A DNA stretch of 64,000 nt from UBA1858 sp965227695. GTDB taxonomy: Bacteria > Pseudomonadota > Gammaproteobacteria > UBA4575. A model generated the notes under the pieces. That model saw only the letters and a list, made by a program, of their open reading frames with translations, did not search any database and was not told the origin of the DNA. A program made the translations under genes and the position numbers. The stretch is from the NCBI GenBank assembly GCA_965227695.1, contig OZ245760.1, positions 1,674,001 through 1,738,000 on the forward strand, written 5' to 3'. Of this stretch, positions 23,016 through 31,714 are shown piece after piece. Within the stretch, counting starts at the first letter, position 1, and each line of letters opens with the position of its first letter.

Positions 23016-24386
23016 ATGAAAAAAATATCACCTGTCACTGTTATTCTCATTTATATGATAGTTTCTGTGTCACCCGCCCTGGCAACAAATGGTTATTTTT
23101 CGCATGGAACAGGCATCAAGAACCGTGCGCTGGCAGGGGCCGGTGTGGCATTCCCCCAGGATGCAATGGCAAACGCAACCAACCCGGCGGGTATGGCTTT
23201 TGTTGGTAATCGTTTTGATGTGGGTGCCGTCCTGTTTTTTCCTGATCGTGAATATGAATCTGCTGGAGGACTAGGTGGAACAATGGGTGCCTTTACTGTT
23301 GGCCCTGATTCTGAAACCAGTGGTGACAAGTGGTTTTCAATTCCAAGCTTCGGCATTAACAAAATGCTTTCAGACAAAACGGCCATTGGTTTGTCTATTT
23401 ACGGGAATGGTGGTCTGAATACGACATGGGATGGTGGCACCGCGTCATTTGATGCAAATGGACCTGCACCAGGAGGCTTAGGTACATTTCCTGGTGTTTT
23501 TGGTGCCGGCACAGCAGGCGTCGACCTGTTTCAGATTTTCTTTAATTTATCACTCGCGCATAAAATCAGTGAAAACATATCTGTCGGAATCAGCCCTATT
23601 TTTGCAGTGCAGGGGTTTCGTTCCAACGGGCTTGACGCTTTCGCGCCGTTCACCAAAACTTTTGCAGAATCAGGCGGGATGGCAATGCCGGATAACCTCA
23701 CGGGGAACGGTCAGGATTATTCCATTGGCGGCGGTGTGCAGGTCGGGGCACTGTTTAAAAATGTTGGCAACTTCATTGATATAGGTGCTTCATACAGAAG
23801 TAAAATTTATATGGATGAATTTGATGACTACTCAGACCTGTTTGCCGAGGATGGAGACTTTGATATCCCGCCAACCATGTGGCTTGGTTTTGCATTGCAT
23901 CCATCCGAGACTGTCACACTGGTGTTCGACTATCAGCGCATCTGGTATGAAGAAGTCGATGCGGTCAGTAATGATGTGCAGAATTTATTTGCCTGTCCGA
24001 CCAGTCCTGCAATGGGTACTGATATTGAGAGTTGCCTGGGTGGCGATAATGGTGGTGGATTTGGCTGGCGTGATATCGATATTTTCAAAATAGGGCTGCA
24101 GTGGGAGTACAATCCGCATAATATTTTCCGGGTGGGTTACAGTCACTCTGATCAGCCCATTGCCAGCGACCAGGTATTATTTAACATCCTCGCGCCAGGC
24201 GTCATCGAAGATCATATTACTGCCGGTTATACCCATGTATTCAGTGATAACAGCGAAATAAACGTTGAAATTATGCACGCTCTCAAGGAATCAGTGAAAG
24301 GAGCGAGCGCCTTTGATCCAACACAGACCATTGAGCTCGAAATGCAACAATTTGAAGTGGGTGTCAGCTGGTCGAGAAAGTTCTAG
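23016..24386 (+). CDS. FadL/TodX (OmpP1) family outer-membrane transporter
   Basis: A 456-residue protein with a signal peptide ending before TNGYFSHGTG, the conserved N-terminal NGxxxxG hatch region (NGYFSHGTGIKNRALAGAGVAFPQDAMANATNPAGMAF), and a 14-strand barrel ending in SWSRKF. This family moves hydrophobic molecules such as long-chain fatty acids, alkanes and aromatics across the outer membrane. GGAGAG precedes the ATG. It is divergent from a BigR-like persulfide sensor, so its cargo might be a hydrophobic sulfur species or a hydrocarbon. That is inference; the AlkB-like gene is 9 kb away. Confidence 0.85.
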   Translation: MKKISPVTVILIYMIVSVSPALATNGYFSHGTGIKNRALAGAGVAFPQDAMANATNPAGMAFVGNRFDVGAVLFFPDREYESAGGLGGTMGAFTVGPDSETSGDKWFSIPSFGINKMLSDKTAIGLSIYGNGGLNTTWDGGTASFDANGPAPGGLGTFPGVFGAGTAGVDLFQIFFNLSLAHKISENISVGISPIFAVQGFRSNGLDAFAPFTKTFAESGGMAMPDNLTGNGQDYSIGGGVQVGALFKNVGNFIDIGASYRSKIYMDEFDDYSDLFAEDGDFDIPPTMWLGFALHPSETVTLVFDYQRIWYEEVDAVSNDVQNLFACPTSPAMGTDIESCLGGDNGGGFGWRDIDIFKIGLQWEYNPHNIFRVGYSHSDQPIASDQVLFNILAPGVIEDHITAGYTHVFSDNSEINVEIMHALKESVKGASAFDPTQTIELEMQQFEVGVSWSRKF

Positions 24387-24431
24387 TTGGTGGGCATGAC
24401 ATAACAGGCGGTAATCACTGAGGGGATTTTA

Positions 24432-24459
24432 AGCCCTGGCAATGGGGCTCAAGGTTTTT
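24432..24459 (+). terminator. Possible terminator after the fadL-like gene
   Basis: AGCCC / GGGCT stem (24432-24436 and 24445-24449), then CAAGGTTTTTG. The T-run is five bases from the stem, so this is only moderately convincing. Confidence 0.4.
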
Positions 24460-24518
24460 GTAGACAATATTGCTTAAACCCAGCTTGCGTCACAATAAAT
24501 TTTGAACAGCCGTTGATT

Positions 24519-24752
24519 TCACAGTCCGACTAATTCACCATGAATGCCTCTTGATGTGACCACCTTAAGCAGATTTTCTGCTTTAATCACATCCGGGTTA
24601 TATTCAATCATGATCAAGTGTGGCTTCTCATCATGATAAGCTGCCGCATCGACGCCTTTTTGTTCCAGCAATGCATCACGTAACGCTTCGCGGTCTGAAT
24701 GCGTGGTTTCAGGGTCAATGTGAATCATCACATCTACCATTTTTTGTTCCAT
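24519..24752 (-). CDS. Small ferredoxin-fold (HMA-like) protein lacking the metal-binding Cys pair
   Basis: A 77-residue protein with the beta-alpha-beta-beta-alpha-beta layout of heavy-metal-associated domains: VDVMIHID, DREALRDALLEQKGVDAAAY, PHLIMIEYNPDVI, ENLLKVVTSRGIHGELVGL. The loop where CxxC would be reads DPETTHSD, so it cannot bind metal in the usual way. AGGGGG lies before the ATG. It is divergent from the hydrolase-OsmC gene across an FNR-like site and may be co-regulated with it. Function unknown. Confidence 0.65.
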   Translation of the reverse strand: MEQKMVDVMIHIDPETTHSDREALRDALLEQKGVDAAAYHDEKPHLIMIEYNPDVIKAENLLKVVTSRGIHGELVGL

Positions 24753-24806
24753 ACAACCCCCTTTTACTGATTTTCACCTGTAAATATATAGTAACGGCCG
24801 ACCTAT

Positions 24807-24828
24807 GCAATTGACGCGCATCAATTGC
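24807..24828. promoter_or_regulatory. Perfect 8-bp inverted repeat with FNR/Anr-like core
   Basis: GCAATTGA-CGCGCA-TCAATTGC. Its core, TTGAC-GCGC-ATCAA (24811-24824), differs from the FNR/Anr consensus at one position. It lies between the divergent HMA-like and hydrolase-OsmC genes. Confidence 0.5.
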
Positions 24829-24947
24829 GCAACACTCATTAAGGTGTCTTCATATTGGAATACTGTTTTAATGTAACCGCTAGACGCATTATCCAAAACC
24901 GGTTGTAATGTTATTCTTTCTTCTATATCAAGGATACGCGGTATTTT

Positions 24948-26171
24948 ATGACAACACGCCATTCGCTCAGTTTCAGGAATTCCACCGGGCATCGTTTATC
25001 GGCAACGCTTGAACAGCCAATCATGCCCGTTAAATATTATGCCTTGTTTGCGCATTGTTTTACATGTGGGAAAGATATTCATATCGCTAGTCGCATCGCC
25101 AGTGCACTGGCCGCGCGCGGTGTCGCCGTTATGCGCTTCGACTTTACTGGCATTGGTGATTCGGAAGGGGCGTTTGAACAATCGCATTTTAGTCGTAACA
25201 TCGATGACCTTGTTTCTGCGGCGAATTTCATGCGTACCACATATCAAGCTCCACAGTTATTAATTGGGCATAGCCTTGGGGGCACCGCGGTACTGAATGC
25301 TGCAGGCAAAATTCCTGAAAGCCAGGCAATCGCCATCATTGGTGCTCCTGCGACTGCAGATCATCTGCTTGAGCACCTGGACCATGCCATTGACAAGCTG
25401 CATAACCATGATTATGTCAAAATCAACATAGCAGGTAAATCGCTCACGATTAATCGTGACTTTATCTCTGACTTTCAGGCTCAGTCTGTAACTGACAAGA
25501 TTCGCCAATTGCGCAAAGCTTTACTTATTTTTCATTCGCCGATGGATACCGTTGTCTCAATTGATGAAGCAACCAAAATTTTTATGGCGGCAAAACATCC
25601 TAAAAGCTTTATCTCACTGGATAAAGCTGATCATTTGTTAGTTAATCGCGCTGATACTGAATTTGTGGCCAGTACGATTTCTGCCTGGGCCACACGCTAT
25701 ATAAGTAATCAGGTCAGTACTGAGCCAGGTGTCGCAAAAGGAGAAATATTGATTGGTGAAGGGAATAAAAAATTTCTCCGGGAAATTGCCAGTGATGATC
25801 ATGCCTGGCTGTCTGATGAACCCGAGGCAGTAGGAGGGGATAATCTCGGACCAGACCCGTATGAGCAGTTATTATCTTCACTGGGCGCATGTACGTCGAT
25901 GACAATGAGAATGTATGCGAATCACAAAGGTTGGTCGGTTGATGATATTCAGGTTCAGTTAAAGCATACACGCATACATGATGAGGACTGTGACCAGCCA
26001 GACAAGGCGTCCTGTAAAATTGAGCGAATAGAAAAAATCATTCATATTAAAGGGCAGCTTAGCGAACAACAAATCTCGCGACTGAAAGAAGTTGCGGATC
26101 GCTGCCCGGTACATAAAACATTATTGGGTCATATTAAAATCACTTCGCATTTTGAATACGCGACGTCATGA
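24948..26171 (+). CDS. Alpha/beta hydrolase-OsmC fusion protein
   Basis: A 407-residue two-domain protein. Residues 1-255 form an alpha/beta hydrolase with nucleophile Ser in GHSLGG, the acid in SPMDTVV and His in KADHLLV. Residues ~270-407 form an OsmC domain with its two redox Cys in LGACTSMT and DRCPVHK, which reduces organic hydroperoxides in the OsmC/Ohr families. This fusion is a known arrangement; the hydrolase substrate is unknown. Two Cys near the N-terminus (HCFTCGKD) are also present. An FNR-like site lies upstream, suggesting induction at low oxygen. Confidence 0.88.
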   Translation: MTTRHSLSFRNSTGHRLSATLEQPIMPVKYYALFAHCFTCGKDIHIASRIASALAARGVAVMRFDFTGIGDSEGAFEQSHFSRNIDDLVSAANFMRTTYQAPQLLIGHSLGGTAVLNAAGKIPESQAIAIIGAPATADHLLEHLDHAIDKLHNHDYVKINIAGKSLTINRDFISDFQAQSVTDKIRQLRKALLIFHSPMDTVVSIDEATKIFMAAKHPKSFISLDKADHLLVNRADTEFVASTISAWATRYISNQVSTEPGVAKGEILIGEGNKKFLREIASDDHAWLSDEPEAVGGDNLGPDPYEQLLSSLGACTSMTMRMYANHKGWSVDDIQVQLKHTRIHDEDCDQPDKASCKIERIEKIIHIKGQLSEQQISRLKEVADRCPVHKTLLGHIKITSHFEYATS

Positions 26172-26259
26172 TGATTGAAACCTCATGACTAATTTTTGAA
26201 GTCATCCGTAGTGACTATGTGTTTTCAAGGTTATTCTTGCCGAGATCATCGATAGTTTA

Positions 26260-26736
26260 CTATTGTGACTTTTTATAAGTACCCATTAATGTTGTTTGTG
26301 TAATAATATGATTATTCATGGCAGCATCAATTTCTTTTTTTGTGGGTTGATTCAATTCACTGAAGACGGTATCCAATGCATAGAGTGTATGAAAGTAGCG
26401 ATGTTTGCCGATAGGCGGACAAGGCCCGCTGTAGCCCATTTTATCCCAACTGTTAAGTCCTTCTCTTGTTCCATGCGGAATATTCTTTGAAGTTACCCCT
26501 TCGAGCAAACAGGTCATTTCGGGGGGCAAGTTGAAAATTATCCAGTGGATCCAGGTCATTTTTGGCGCTTTCGGATCCGGTGCATCAGGATCTGCAATGA
26601 TAAGTGCCAGGCTTTTTGTATTGGCCGGGACACCCTGCCATGACAGTGGAGGAGAAATATCATCGCCCTCACATGTATACTTAGAAGGAATTAACTTAGC
26701 CTGCTTGAATGCTGTTGATTTTAACTTGAAGTCCAT
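26260..26736 (-). CDS. YbhB/YbcL-type PEBP (Raf kinase inhibitor-like) protein
   Basis: A 158-residue protein starting at the ATG at 26736 (MDFKLKSTAFKQ); a TTG at 26754 would add six residues. The PEBP signature is clear: YTCEGDDISPPLSW, LIIADPDAPDPKAPKMTWIHWIIFNLP, and GYSGPCPPIGKHRYFHTLYALD. Bacterial members bind small anions; their function is poorly known. Cytoplasmic, because there is no signal peptide. It lies 35 bases after the DUF3775 gene on the same strand, so the two may form an operon. Confidence 0.88.
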   Translation of the reverse strand: MDFKLKSTAFKQAKLIPSKYTCEGDDISPPLSWQGVPANTKSLALIIADPDAPDPKAPKMTWIHWIIFNLPPEMTCLLEGVTSKNIPHGTREGLNSWDKMGYSGPCPPIGKHRYFHTLYALDTVFSELNQPTKKEIDAAMNNHIITQTTLMGTYKKSQ

Positions 26737-26770
26737 TTTTAAATTTATTTCCAAAAATATTTATCTGTGA

Positions 26771-27211
26771 TTACGCGGTTTCATAATCTTCCGGCTCATA
26801 ACCAAGCATATCAAGGCCGGCTTCTAAGTCACTCGCCAAAAGAGGGTGAGCGAGAAGATAATCGGCGGTATTGTCGTGCCAGTTATCCGATGCGTCCTGT
26901 ATCGCTGCATCCCATTCTTCAACCGTGAAGTCACCACGTCCCAGCCACATTAACGCAACAACAAAGATTTGCTGATCAGGTTCAAGGCTATCTATGAGCC
27001 CCACAAATTCACTATAGGTTGAGTCATCCTTGTGATCCGCGAGTATTTGGGTAGCCCAGTCTGAAGACGGGCTTAGCGGCCTGTCTGGAATGCATACTTC
27101 TTCCCTTGCATGAAATGCATGAGCGAGTGAAACCAAACGACCGACTATTTCCGGGTTGACATCAACTGATATTTCATCATCCATATGACTGACTATAAAA
27201 TCCGAATGCAC
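26771..27211 (-). CDS. DUF3775 family protein
   Basis: A 146-residue acidic protein from the GTG at 27211, or 137 residues from the ATG at 27184; neither has a clear ribosome site. It is all-helical with the conserved core LEPDQQIFVVALMWLGRGDFTVEEWDAAI and a C-terminal HPLLASDLEAGLDMLGYE. I recognise this as the DUF3775 pattern, function unknown. It precedes the PEBP gene and is divergent from hsp20, whose promoter region is shared. Confidence 0.65.
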   Translation of the reverse strand: MHSDFIVSHMDDEISVDVNPEIVGRLVSLAHAFHAREEVCIPDRPLSPSSDWATQILADHKDDSTYSEFVGLIDSLEPDQQIFVVALMWLGRGDFTVEEWDAAIQDASDNWHDNTADYLLAHPLLASDLEAGLDMLGYEPEDYETA

Positions 27212-27406
27212 ATACTTTTAATTAGAGATAGAAAATATATCTTTTTTGATAAAACAATGTGAAATTTAAGCGAATCTTTTTTGCCGGAATTGTCAGAGAT
27301 CAATTTTAACTGTATTTGCAATCTGTGGCTTTGTGCAGCACAGGACATATACATACAAATATTTTTCCGGAAAGTATTATTAATTTCGATCTAAGAGATT
27401 TTAAAT

Positions 27407-27446
27407 TTGATATATATCAAGCTTGTGATTGAAATTATCATATAAA
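27407..27446 (+). promoter_or_regulatory. Hsp20 promoter with exact FNR/Anr box
   Basis: TTGAT-ATAT-ATCAA (27407-27420) is an exact FNR/Anr consensus. TATAAA at 27441-27446 could be the -10, placing the box centre about 41 bases upstream of a start near 27454. That is class II activator geometry. The Hsp20 ATG is at 27481. Confidence 0.65.
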
Positions 27447-27480
27447 TATATTTGTTATTTATATTTGTGAAGGAGGCTTT

Positions 27481-28002
27481 ATGTCAAGAAAACATATCGC
27501 ACCCTGGAAATGGGGTGGTTTACGCAGAATGCGTCATGGAAGTGGGTCTGTTAATCGCCTGAGAGAGGAAATGGAGACTGTACAGTCCAACCTTAATCGA
27601 ATTTTCAGCCAGTTTCTTTCCGGAGAGTCATTTCCGGACTCTTTGCTGGAACCATGGGGTAATGAATCTGGTATGCCTTCTGTGAATGAATCTGAAGATA
27701 GCAAAGCTTATCATATAAGCATAGAACTGCCTGGAATGGACGAGAAAGACATAGAGCTCACTTTAAGTGATGGCGTATTGACAGTACGTGGTGAGAAAAA
27801 AGAAGATGAAGAAGAAAAGGGTAAGGATTTTTACCGCCGAGAACGGAGCTATGGTTCATTTTACCGAACATTTGCCGTCCCGTTAGAAATTGACGAAGCA
27901 AACGTTTCCGCATCGTTTAAAAAAGGTGTCTTGCATATTGATTTGCCTAAATCTGAAGAGGCGCAAAAAAAAGTAAAACATATTGATGTAAAAGCTGCCT
28001 GA
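27481..28002 (+). CDS. Small heat-shock protein, Hsp20 family
   Basis: A 173-residue alpha-crystallin-type chaperone. N-terminal arm (residues 1-60), then the alpha-crystallin domain (about 63-165) with the pattern ISIELPGMDEKDIELTLSDGVLTVRGEKK, YRRERSYGSFYRTFAVP and the A-x-x-x-x-G-V-L motif (ASFKKGVLHIDLP). It holds unfolding proteins in the cytoplasm. GAAGGAGG precedes the ATG. The upstream FNR/Anr box suggests low-oxygen induction rather than only heat-shock control. A strong terminator follows. Confidence 0.93.
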   Translation: MSRKHIAPWKWGGLRRMRHGSGSVNRLREEMETVQSNLNRIFSQFLSGESFPDSLLEPWGNESGMPSVNESEDSKAYHISIELPGMDEKDIELTLSDGVLTVRGEKKEDEEEKGKDFYRRERSYGSFYRTFAVPLEIDEANVSASFKKGVLHIDLPKSEEAQKKVKHIDVKAA

Positions 28003-28021
28003 TAGTGCAGTTTACCTTTAT

Positions 28022-28055
28022 AGCGTGATGCTGCCTGCGCAGCGTCACGCTTTTT
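28022..28055 (+). terminator. Rho-independent terminator after hsp20
   Basis: AGCGTGATGCTGC pairs with GCAGCGTCACGCT across a CTGC loop (one T-G wobble or mismatch), followed by TTTTT. Confidence 0.9.
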
Positions 28056-28129
28056 CATTGCCATATAAATAAATATAATCATCACATTTAAATAATGACG
28101 GATTTGGCTTCATATAATGATAATTTATC

Positions 28130-29071
28130 ATGAGTGATAGTATGATATTACACGTGCTGTCGTTCATATTAATATCTATTGCTGTATTAATTATCTGTTT
28201 TTATCTGCGCTGGAAAATAAATTTCAAGAATATACTACACGCTAACAGTCACATTATTGAAACTGAAGCAGGTACGATTGAATATATTAAAAAAGGAAGC
28301 TCGGGTCCCTGCATTCTTTTTCTGCATGGATCACCCGGGGGTTGTGATCAGGCACCGAAGCCATTCCATGGCTTTCAACTGCTTGCACCTTCAAGACCTG
28401 GCTATTTATCTACACCACTAAACGTCGGACGAACACCTTCCGAACAGGCCAAATCCTGTGCTTCGCTAATCGATGCATTAAAAATTGAAAAAGTAATTGT
28501 GATCGGGGTATCGGGTGGAGGGCCTTCTGCGATCTCTTTTGCTGCACAGTTCCCGGAGAGAACATTAGCACTGGTTGTGTTGGAAGCAATTAGTCAGCCT
28601 TATGAATATACGGGCCGCATGCCGATCTTTATGAAGATTGATATGATCTACTGGTTTTTACTATCATTTGTATTAACATTATTTGGTCCTGCTTATTTTG
28701 TGATTAAACATGCAGCCAATAAATCGATTCAGCAGAAAATCCTTAAAAGCGATGAGAAAATCAGCGATATTAAACGTTTCATGTGGTCTCTGGGTCCTCC
28801 GTCGCTTAGAATGACAGGGTGGAATAATGATATGTTGCAGTTTGCGAGCCTGAGTCTGCCGGTTGACCGGATCCATATACCAACGCTCATCATTCATGGC
28901 GCGCAAGACAATATTGTTCCTTTTACTCATAGCCTCCAGCTAGCCAACCAGATTTCCGGTTGCCGGTTTCTGTGTATTGAGGACGCAGATCATCTGATGC
29001 CTATTTCACATAAAGAAGTAATTAATCAACATATATTTAATTTTCTTAATGGTTTGAGTGATAATGCCTAA
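28130..29071 (+). CDS. Membrane-anchored alpha/beta hydrolase
   Basis: A 313-residue protein. An N-terminal transmembrane segment (about residues 5-26) anchors an alpha/beta hydrolase: oxyanion HGSPGG, nucleophile Ser in GVSGGGPS (about residue 128), acid in GAQDNIVP, and His in DADHLMP. A hydrophobic cap region (IYWFLLSFVLTLFGPAYFVI) could form a substrate lid or a second membrane contact. Substrate unknown. ATG 28130 or 28142 could be the start; neither has a clear ribosome site. The next gene, a rhomboid-like protease, is 65 bases downstream. Confidence 0.82.
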   Translation: MSDSMILHVLSFILISIAVLIICFYLRWKINFKNILHANSHIIETEAGTIEYIKKGSSGPCILFLHGSPGGCDQAPKPFHGFQLLAPSRPGYLSTPLNVGRTPSEQAKSCASLIDALKIEKVIVIGVSGGGPSAISFAAQFPERTLALVVLEAISQPYEYTGRMPIFMKIDMIYWFLLSFVLTLFGPAYFVIKHAANKSIQQKILKSDEKISDIKRFMWSLGPPSLRMTGWNNDMLQFASLSLPVDRIHIPTLIIHGAQDNIVPFTHSLQLANQISGCRFLCIEDADHLMPISHKEVINQHIFNFLNGLSDNA

Positions 29072-29136
29072 TGTCTGTTTTTACCACTTTATGTTATTTA
29101 AGAAAATGACGTATGTACACTTAATGACAGCGTATT

Positions 29137-29772
29137 ATGATTCGTCATAATATCCCTGATTCCTCTCGCACCCTGATCGTGCAGAGTCTGCTCGTTGTCA
29201 ATATTATGGTCTACTTTATGGAGCTATATATTGGCAACTATTTATTATATAAATTTGCATTATGGCCGATTGAAAGCACCTCATTTGAAGGTGTTAATGA
29301 TTCGCGCCCGTCTTTTAACCTGATTCAGTTGGTCAGTTATTCGTTTTTACACGCTAATGTATTACATTTATTGTTAAACATGTATGCATTATGGTTGTTT
29401 GGTACGCAGATTGAAAGATTATGGGGATCTAAGACTTTTTTAATTTATTATTTTGTATGTGTCATCGGTGCGGCCTTGGTTCAGTTATGGGTATCGTCGT
29501 TGGACAATAATTACTACCCTACAATCGGCGCATCGGGAGGCGTTTTCGGAGTATTACTTGCATTTGGCATGTTCTATCCACGCGAGAAGCTTATGATTAT
29601 ATTTCCGACTATACCTATACAAGCCAGAACTTTTGTTATTTTATATATTCTGATTGAATTATGGTTTGGTGTCACGGGCACTGCACAGGGAGTCGCACAC
29701 TTTGCTCACCTTGGCGGCATGCTGTTTGGATTTATTTTGATACAGTACTGGAAAAAGCATCCACCGACATAA
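29137..29772 (+). CDS. Rhomboid-family intramembrane serine protease
   Basis: A 211-residue, six-helix membrane protein. Catalytic Ser in GASGGVFG and His in AHFAHLGGMLFG; also the conserved HANVLHLLLNMYALWLFG segment with His and Asn. Rhomboids cleave membrane-protein helices in the inner membrane. The length and absence of an extra cytoplasmic domain fit simple bacterial rhomboids. Probably co-transcribed with the hydrolase upstream. Confidence 0.9.
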   Translation: MIRHNIPDSSRTLIVQSLLVVNIMVYFMELYIGNYLLYKFALWPIESTSFEGVNDSRPSFNLIQLVSYSFLHANVLHLLLNMYALWLFGTQIERLWGSKTFLIYYFVCVIGAALVQLWVSSLDNNYYPTIGASGGVFGVLLAFGMFYPREKLMIIFPTIPIQARTFVILYILIELWFGVTGTAQGVAHFAHLGGMLFGFILIQYWKKHPPT

Positions 29773-29812
29773 ACCTGTCAGACAATTGTGCATAAATAGT
29801 GTCGGCGCACCA

Positions 29813-29843
29813 CCACGAAACCATGATGAAATCATGGTTGTGG
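29813..29843. repeat. Long hairpin after the rhomboid gene
   Basis: CCAC-GA-AACCATGAT, loop GAA, ATCATGGTT-GTGG: a 13-bp stem with a two-base bulge. No T-run follows, so it may protect an mRNA end or be a binding site rather than a terminator. Confidence 0.5.
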
Positions 29844-29983
29844 ACAAACTGTACAAGCAATAAAGTATACAATTAACATGGCTTAAAAGTTGTCTTTACG
29901 ATGTCGGTAAATTTCTGACATAACCTGACACTTTAATCGTATTTGGTGTTACCGTGGGTCAATAAATTCACTATTTATGAAAT

Positions 29984-30529
29984 ATGAGCAATCTATTAAC
30001 TGATCTACATGACGACCATAAAAACTTCATAAAACTATTGAGGTTTATTGAGCGACAGCTGGCTCATATCGAGCATTGTGATGTTGTCGATCTGGAAATC
30101 ATACTCATCGCCATGCAATATATGAGAGACTATCCGGATGCAGTGCATCACCCTCACGAAAACCTTGTGTTTGATTATTTTCTGGAGCACTATCCAGATC
30201 ACCGGGAAGTAATCAAAAGGCTGATCAAAGAACACAAGACAATGCCGGTGTTGACGGAAAAAATTATCGATATGCTTGAATCAGCCGTCATGGAAACGCC
30301 AATCAGCCGGGAAACGTTATGTCAAAAGTTGCATGAATATATCAACACCCAAAAAGAACATATGGATCTTGAAGAATCAGATGTATATCCACTGCTGAAT
30401 AATATAATGCAGGAGAGTGATTGGCAAAGCATTCAAAACAAACTAACAGATACCAAAGATCCTGTGTTCCATGAACCAGACCAGGAGAGCTACCATTTAT
30501 TATTACACAAGATTAACTCTTCAATATAG
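29984..30529 (+). CDS. Hemerythrin HHE-domain protein
   Basis: A 181-residue four-helix protein. Candidate iron ligands: H9/H12 in LHDDHKNF, H58-E59 in HHPHENLVFDYF, H84 in KEHKTM, and H126 with E130/E131 in QKEHMDLEESDVYPLL. This is a standard hemerythrin cation-binding pattern. Such proteins bind O2, NO or iron, or repair Fe-S clusters. It sits among stress genes with FNR-like promoters, though no FNR box is seen directly upstream. No ribosome site is obvious before the ATG. Confidence 0.88.
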   Translation: MSNLLTDLHDDHKNFIKLLRFIERQLAHIEHCDVVDLEIILIAMQYMRDYPDAVHHPHENLVFDYFLEHYPDHREVIKRLIKEHKTMPVLTEKIIDMLESAVMETPISRETLCQKLHEYINTQKEHMDLEESDVYPLLNNIMQESDWQSIQNKLTDTKDPVFHEPDQESYHLLLHKINSSI

Positions 30530-30833
30530 TTGCGTTTTTCTGTTCAGTTTTTTTCTAATGTTGCGCGCCAGTAAAATTTCTGTATTTGTCCCACCACTCT
30601 TCACCAACCTGCATGACTGGTATATATAAATGCTTATTCAATAAAAACATGTTTATAGTCTATCAATCAGGCTTTTAATATTGTCCGAGGGTTTCTTGGG
30701 CTTGGTCACAAAGCGTCAAATTCACCTGAACGGATGATGATTTATTAACTGATTATGTTGTCTTTTTCACATATTCTTGTAATAAAAACACATAAAAATC
30801 TCACTAGCGATACGACTATCAGGTGGAGATTCA
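30530..30833. other. Intergenic, no gene seen
   Basis: Region between the hemerythrin gene and the 46-residue ORF. A weak dyad lies near TTGGTCACAAAGCGTCAA (about 30703). Nothing else is supported. Confidence 0.4.
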
Positions 30834-30974
30834 ATGATGAAAGATGATGACAGTCCTTTAATTAATGATATTGTCGAAGACTTGAATGATTTGTTGGAAG
30901 AAGAGAGTGATGAGCAGTTGACGGCGCTCGAGCTGGAAGAACTACTGGATGCCCTGGATACACCGGGACTATGA
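30834..30974 (+). CDS. 46-residue acidic helical protein
   Basis: The ORF encodes MMKDDDSPLINDIVEDLNDL and continues as LEEESDEQLTALELEELLDA before ending TPGL. GGTGGAG lies seven bases before the ATG. It is extremely acidic and almost all helix-forming with regular Leu spacing, so it could be a small adaptor or anti-factor. No family is recognised. No terminator is evident. Confidence 0.55.
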   Translation: MMKDDDSPLINDIVEDLNDLLEEESDEQLTALELEELLDALDTPGL

Positions 30975-31117
30975 GCTAGTCATAAAGCTGCGAACGCCTG
31001 AATCAGTGTATTGACCAGCTTCCTGTCAGTCCGGGAGAATCATTTATTTGGCAGACACAGGCGCGCCACACTCACATTTAAGTAAAGTGCTGCTTCTATC
31101 GGCTGAAAGAAGTGTAA

Positions 31118-31531
31118 TTAGTTAAAAAGCCCTTTGGCGAGATTCGCTGCGCCACTTATTCCGCCAATCGAATCAAGTAAGTTTCCACCACTGCTGGCAT
31201 TGTCAACCATTTGCGGGACAGCGTCCTGCAGCCCAGATAACACGGTGTTCTCGTCTGTCTGTAACATTGAGGCTAATTGACTTAATTTGCTCTCATCTAT
31301 GACATTTTTGACCTGCTCGGCCGAGATTGGTGCATTCGCTCCGTCACCAAGCCATGACTGTACGATATCTCCCATGCCGCCTGACTGCAGACTTCCAAGC
31401 AGACCTGTGATATCAAGACTGTCGCCCGCGCCCAGCAGGCTACCAAGCATATTCTGTACGGCTCCTGGATCGGCCTGATTATTACCGATCTTAGACATTA
31501 ATAACTGTGTGCCAAGCTTCATGATGTCCAT
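31118..31531 (-). CDS. YidB/DUF937-like protein
   Basis: A 137-residue Gly/Ser/Leu-rich helical protein: GAVQNMLGSLLGAGDSLDITGLLGSL, then GDIVQSWLGDGANAPISAEQVKNVI, typical of the DUF937/YidB family (homeodomain-like helices, function unknown). AAGGATGA precedes the ATG. The C-terminal half (SSGGNLLDSIGGISGAANLAKGLF) is amphipathic. Divergent from the DJ-1-like gene. Confidence 0.8.
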   Translation of the reverse strand: MDIMKLGTQLLMSKIGNNQADPGAVQNMLGSLLGAGDSLDITGLLGSLQSGGMGDIVQSWLGDGANAPISAEQVKNVIDESKLSQLASMLQTDENTVLSGLQDAVPQMVDNASSGGNLLDSIGGISGAANLAKGLFN

Positions 31532-31714
31532 AAAGTCATCCTTTGTAAAAATTGATAATGTAATCTATAAGATATTACACAATAAAATGACCTGATGGAA
31601 TTTTAATTATGGGCCTTTTAATGTGATTTTATATGCCTCGGAATAGCTGACTGCCAAGGTTAAAATATGCTATAAAATGAATGTCAGTTCACTCACTGCA
31701 AGCTCAATCAAACC

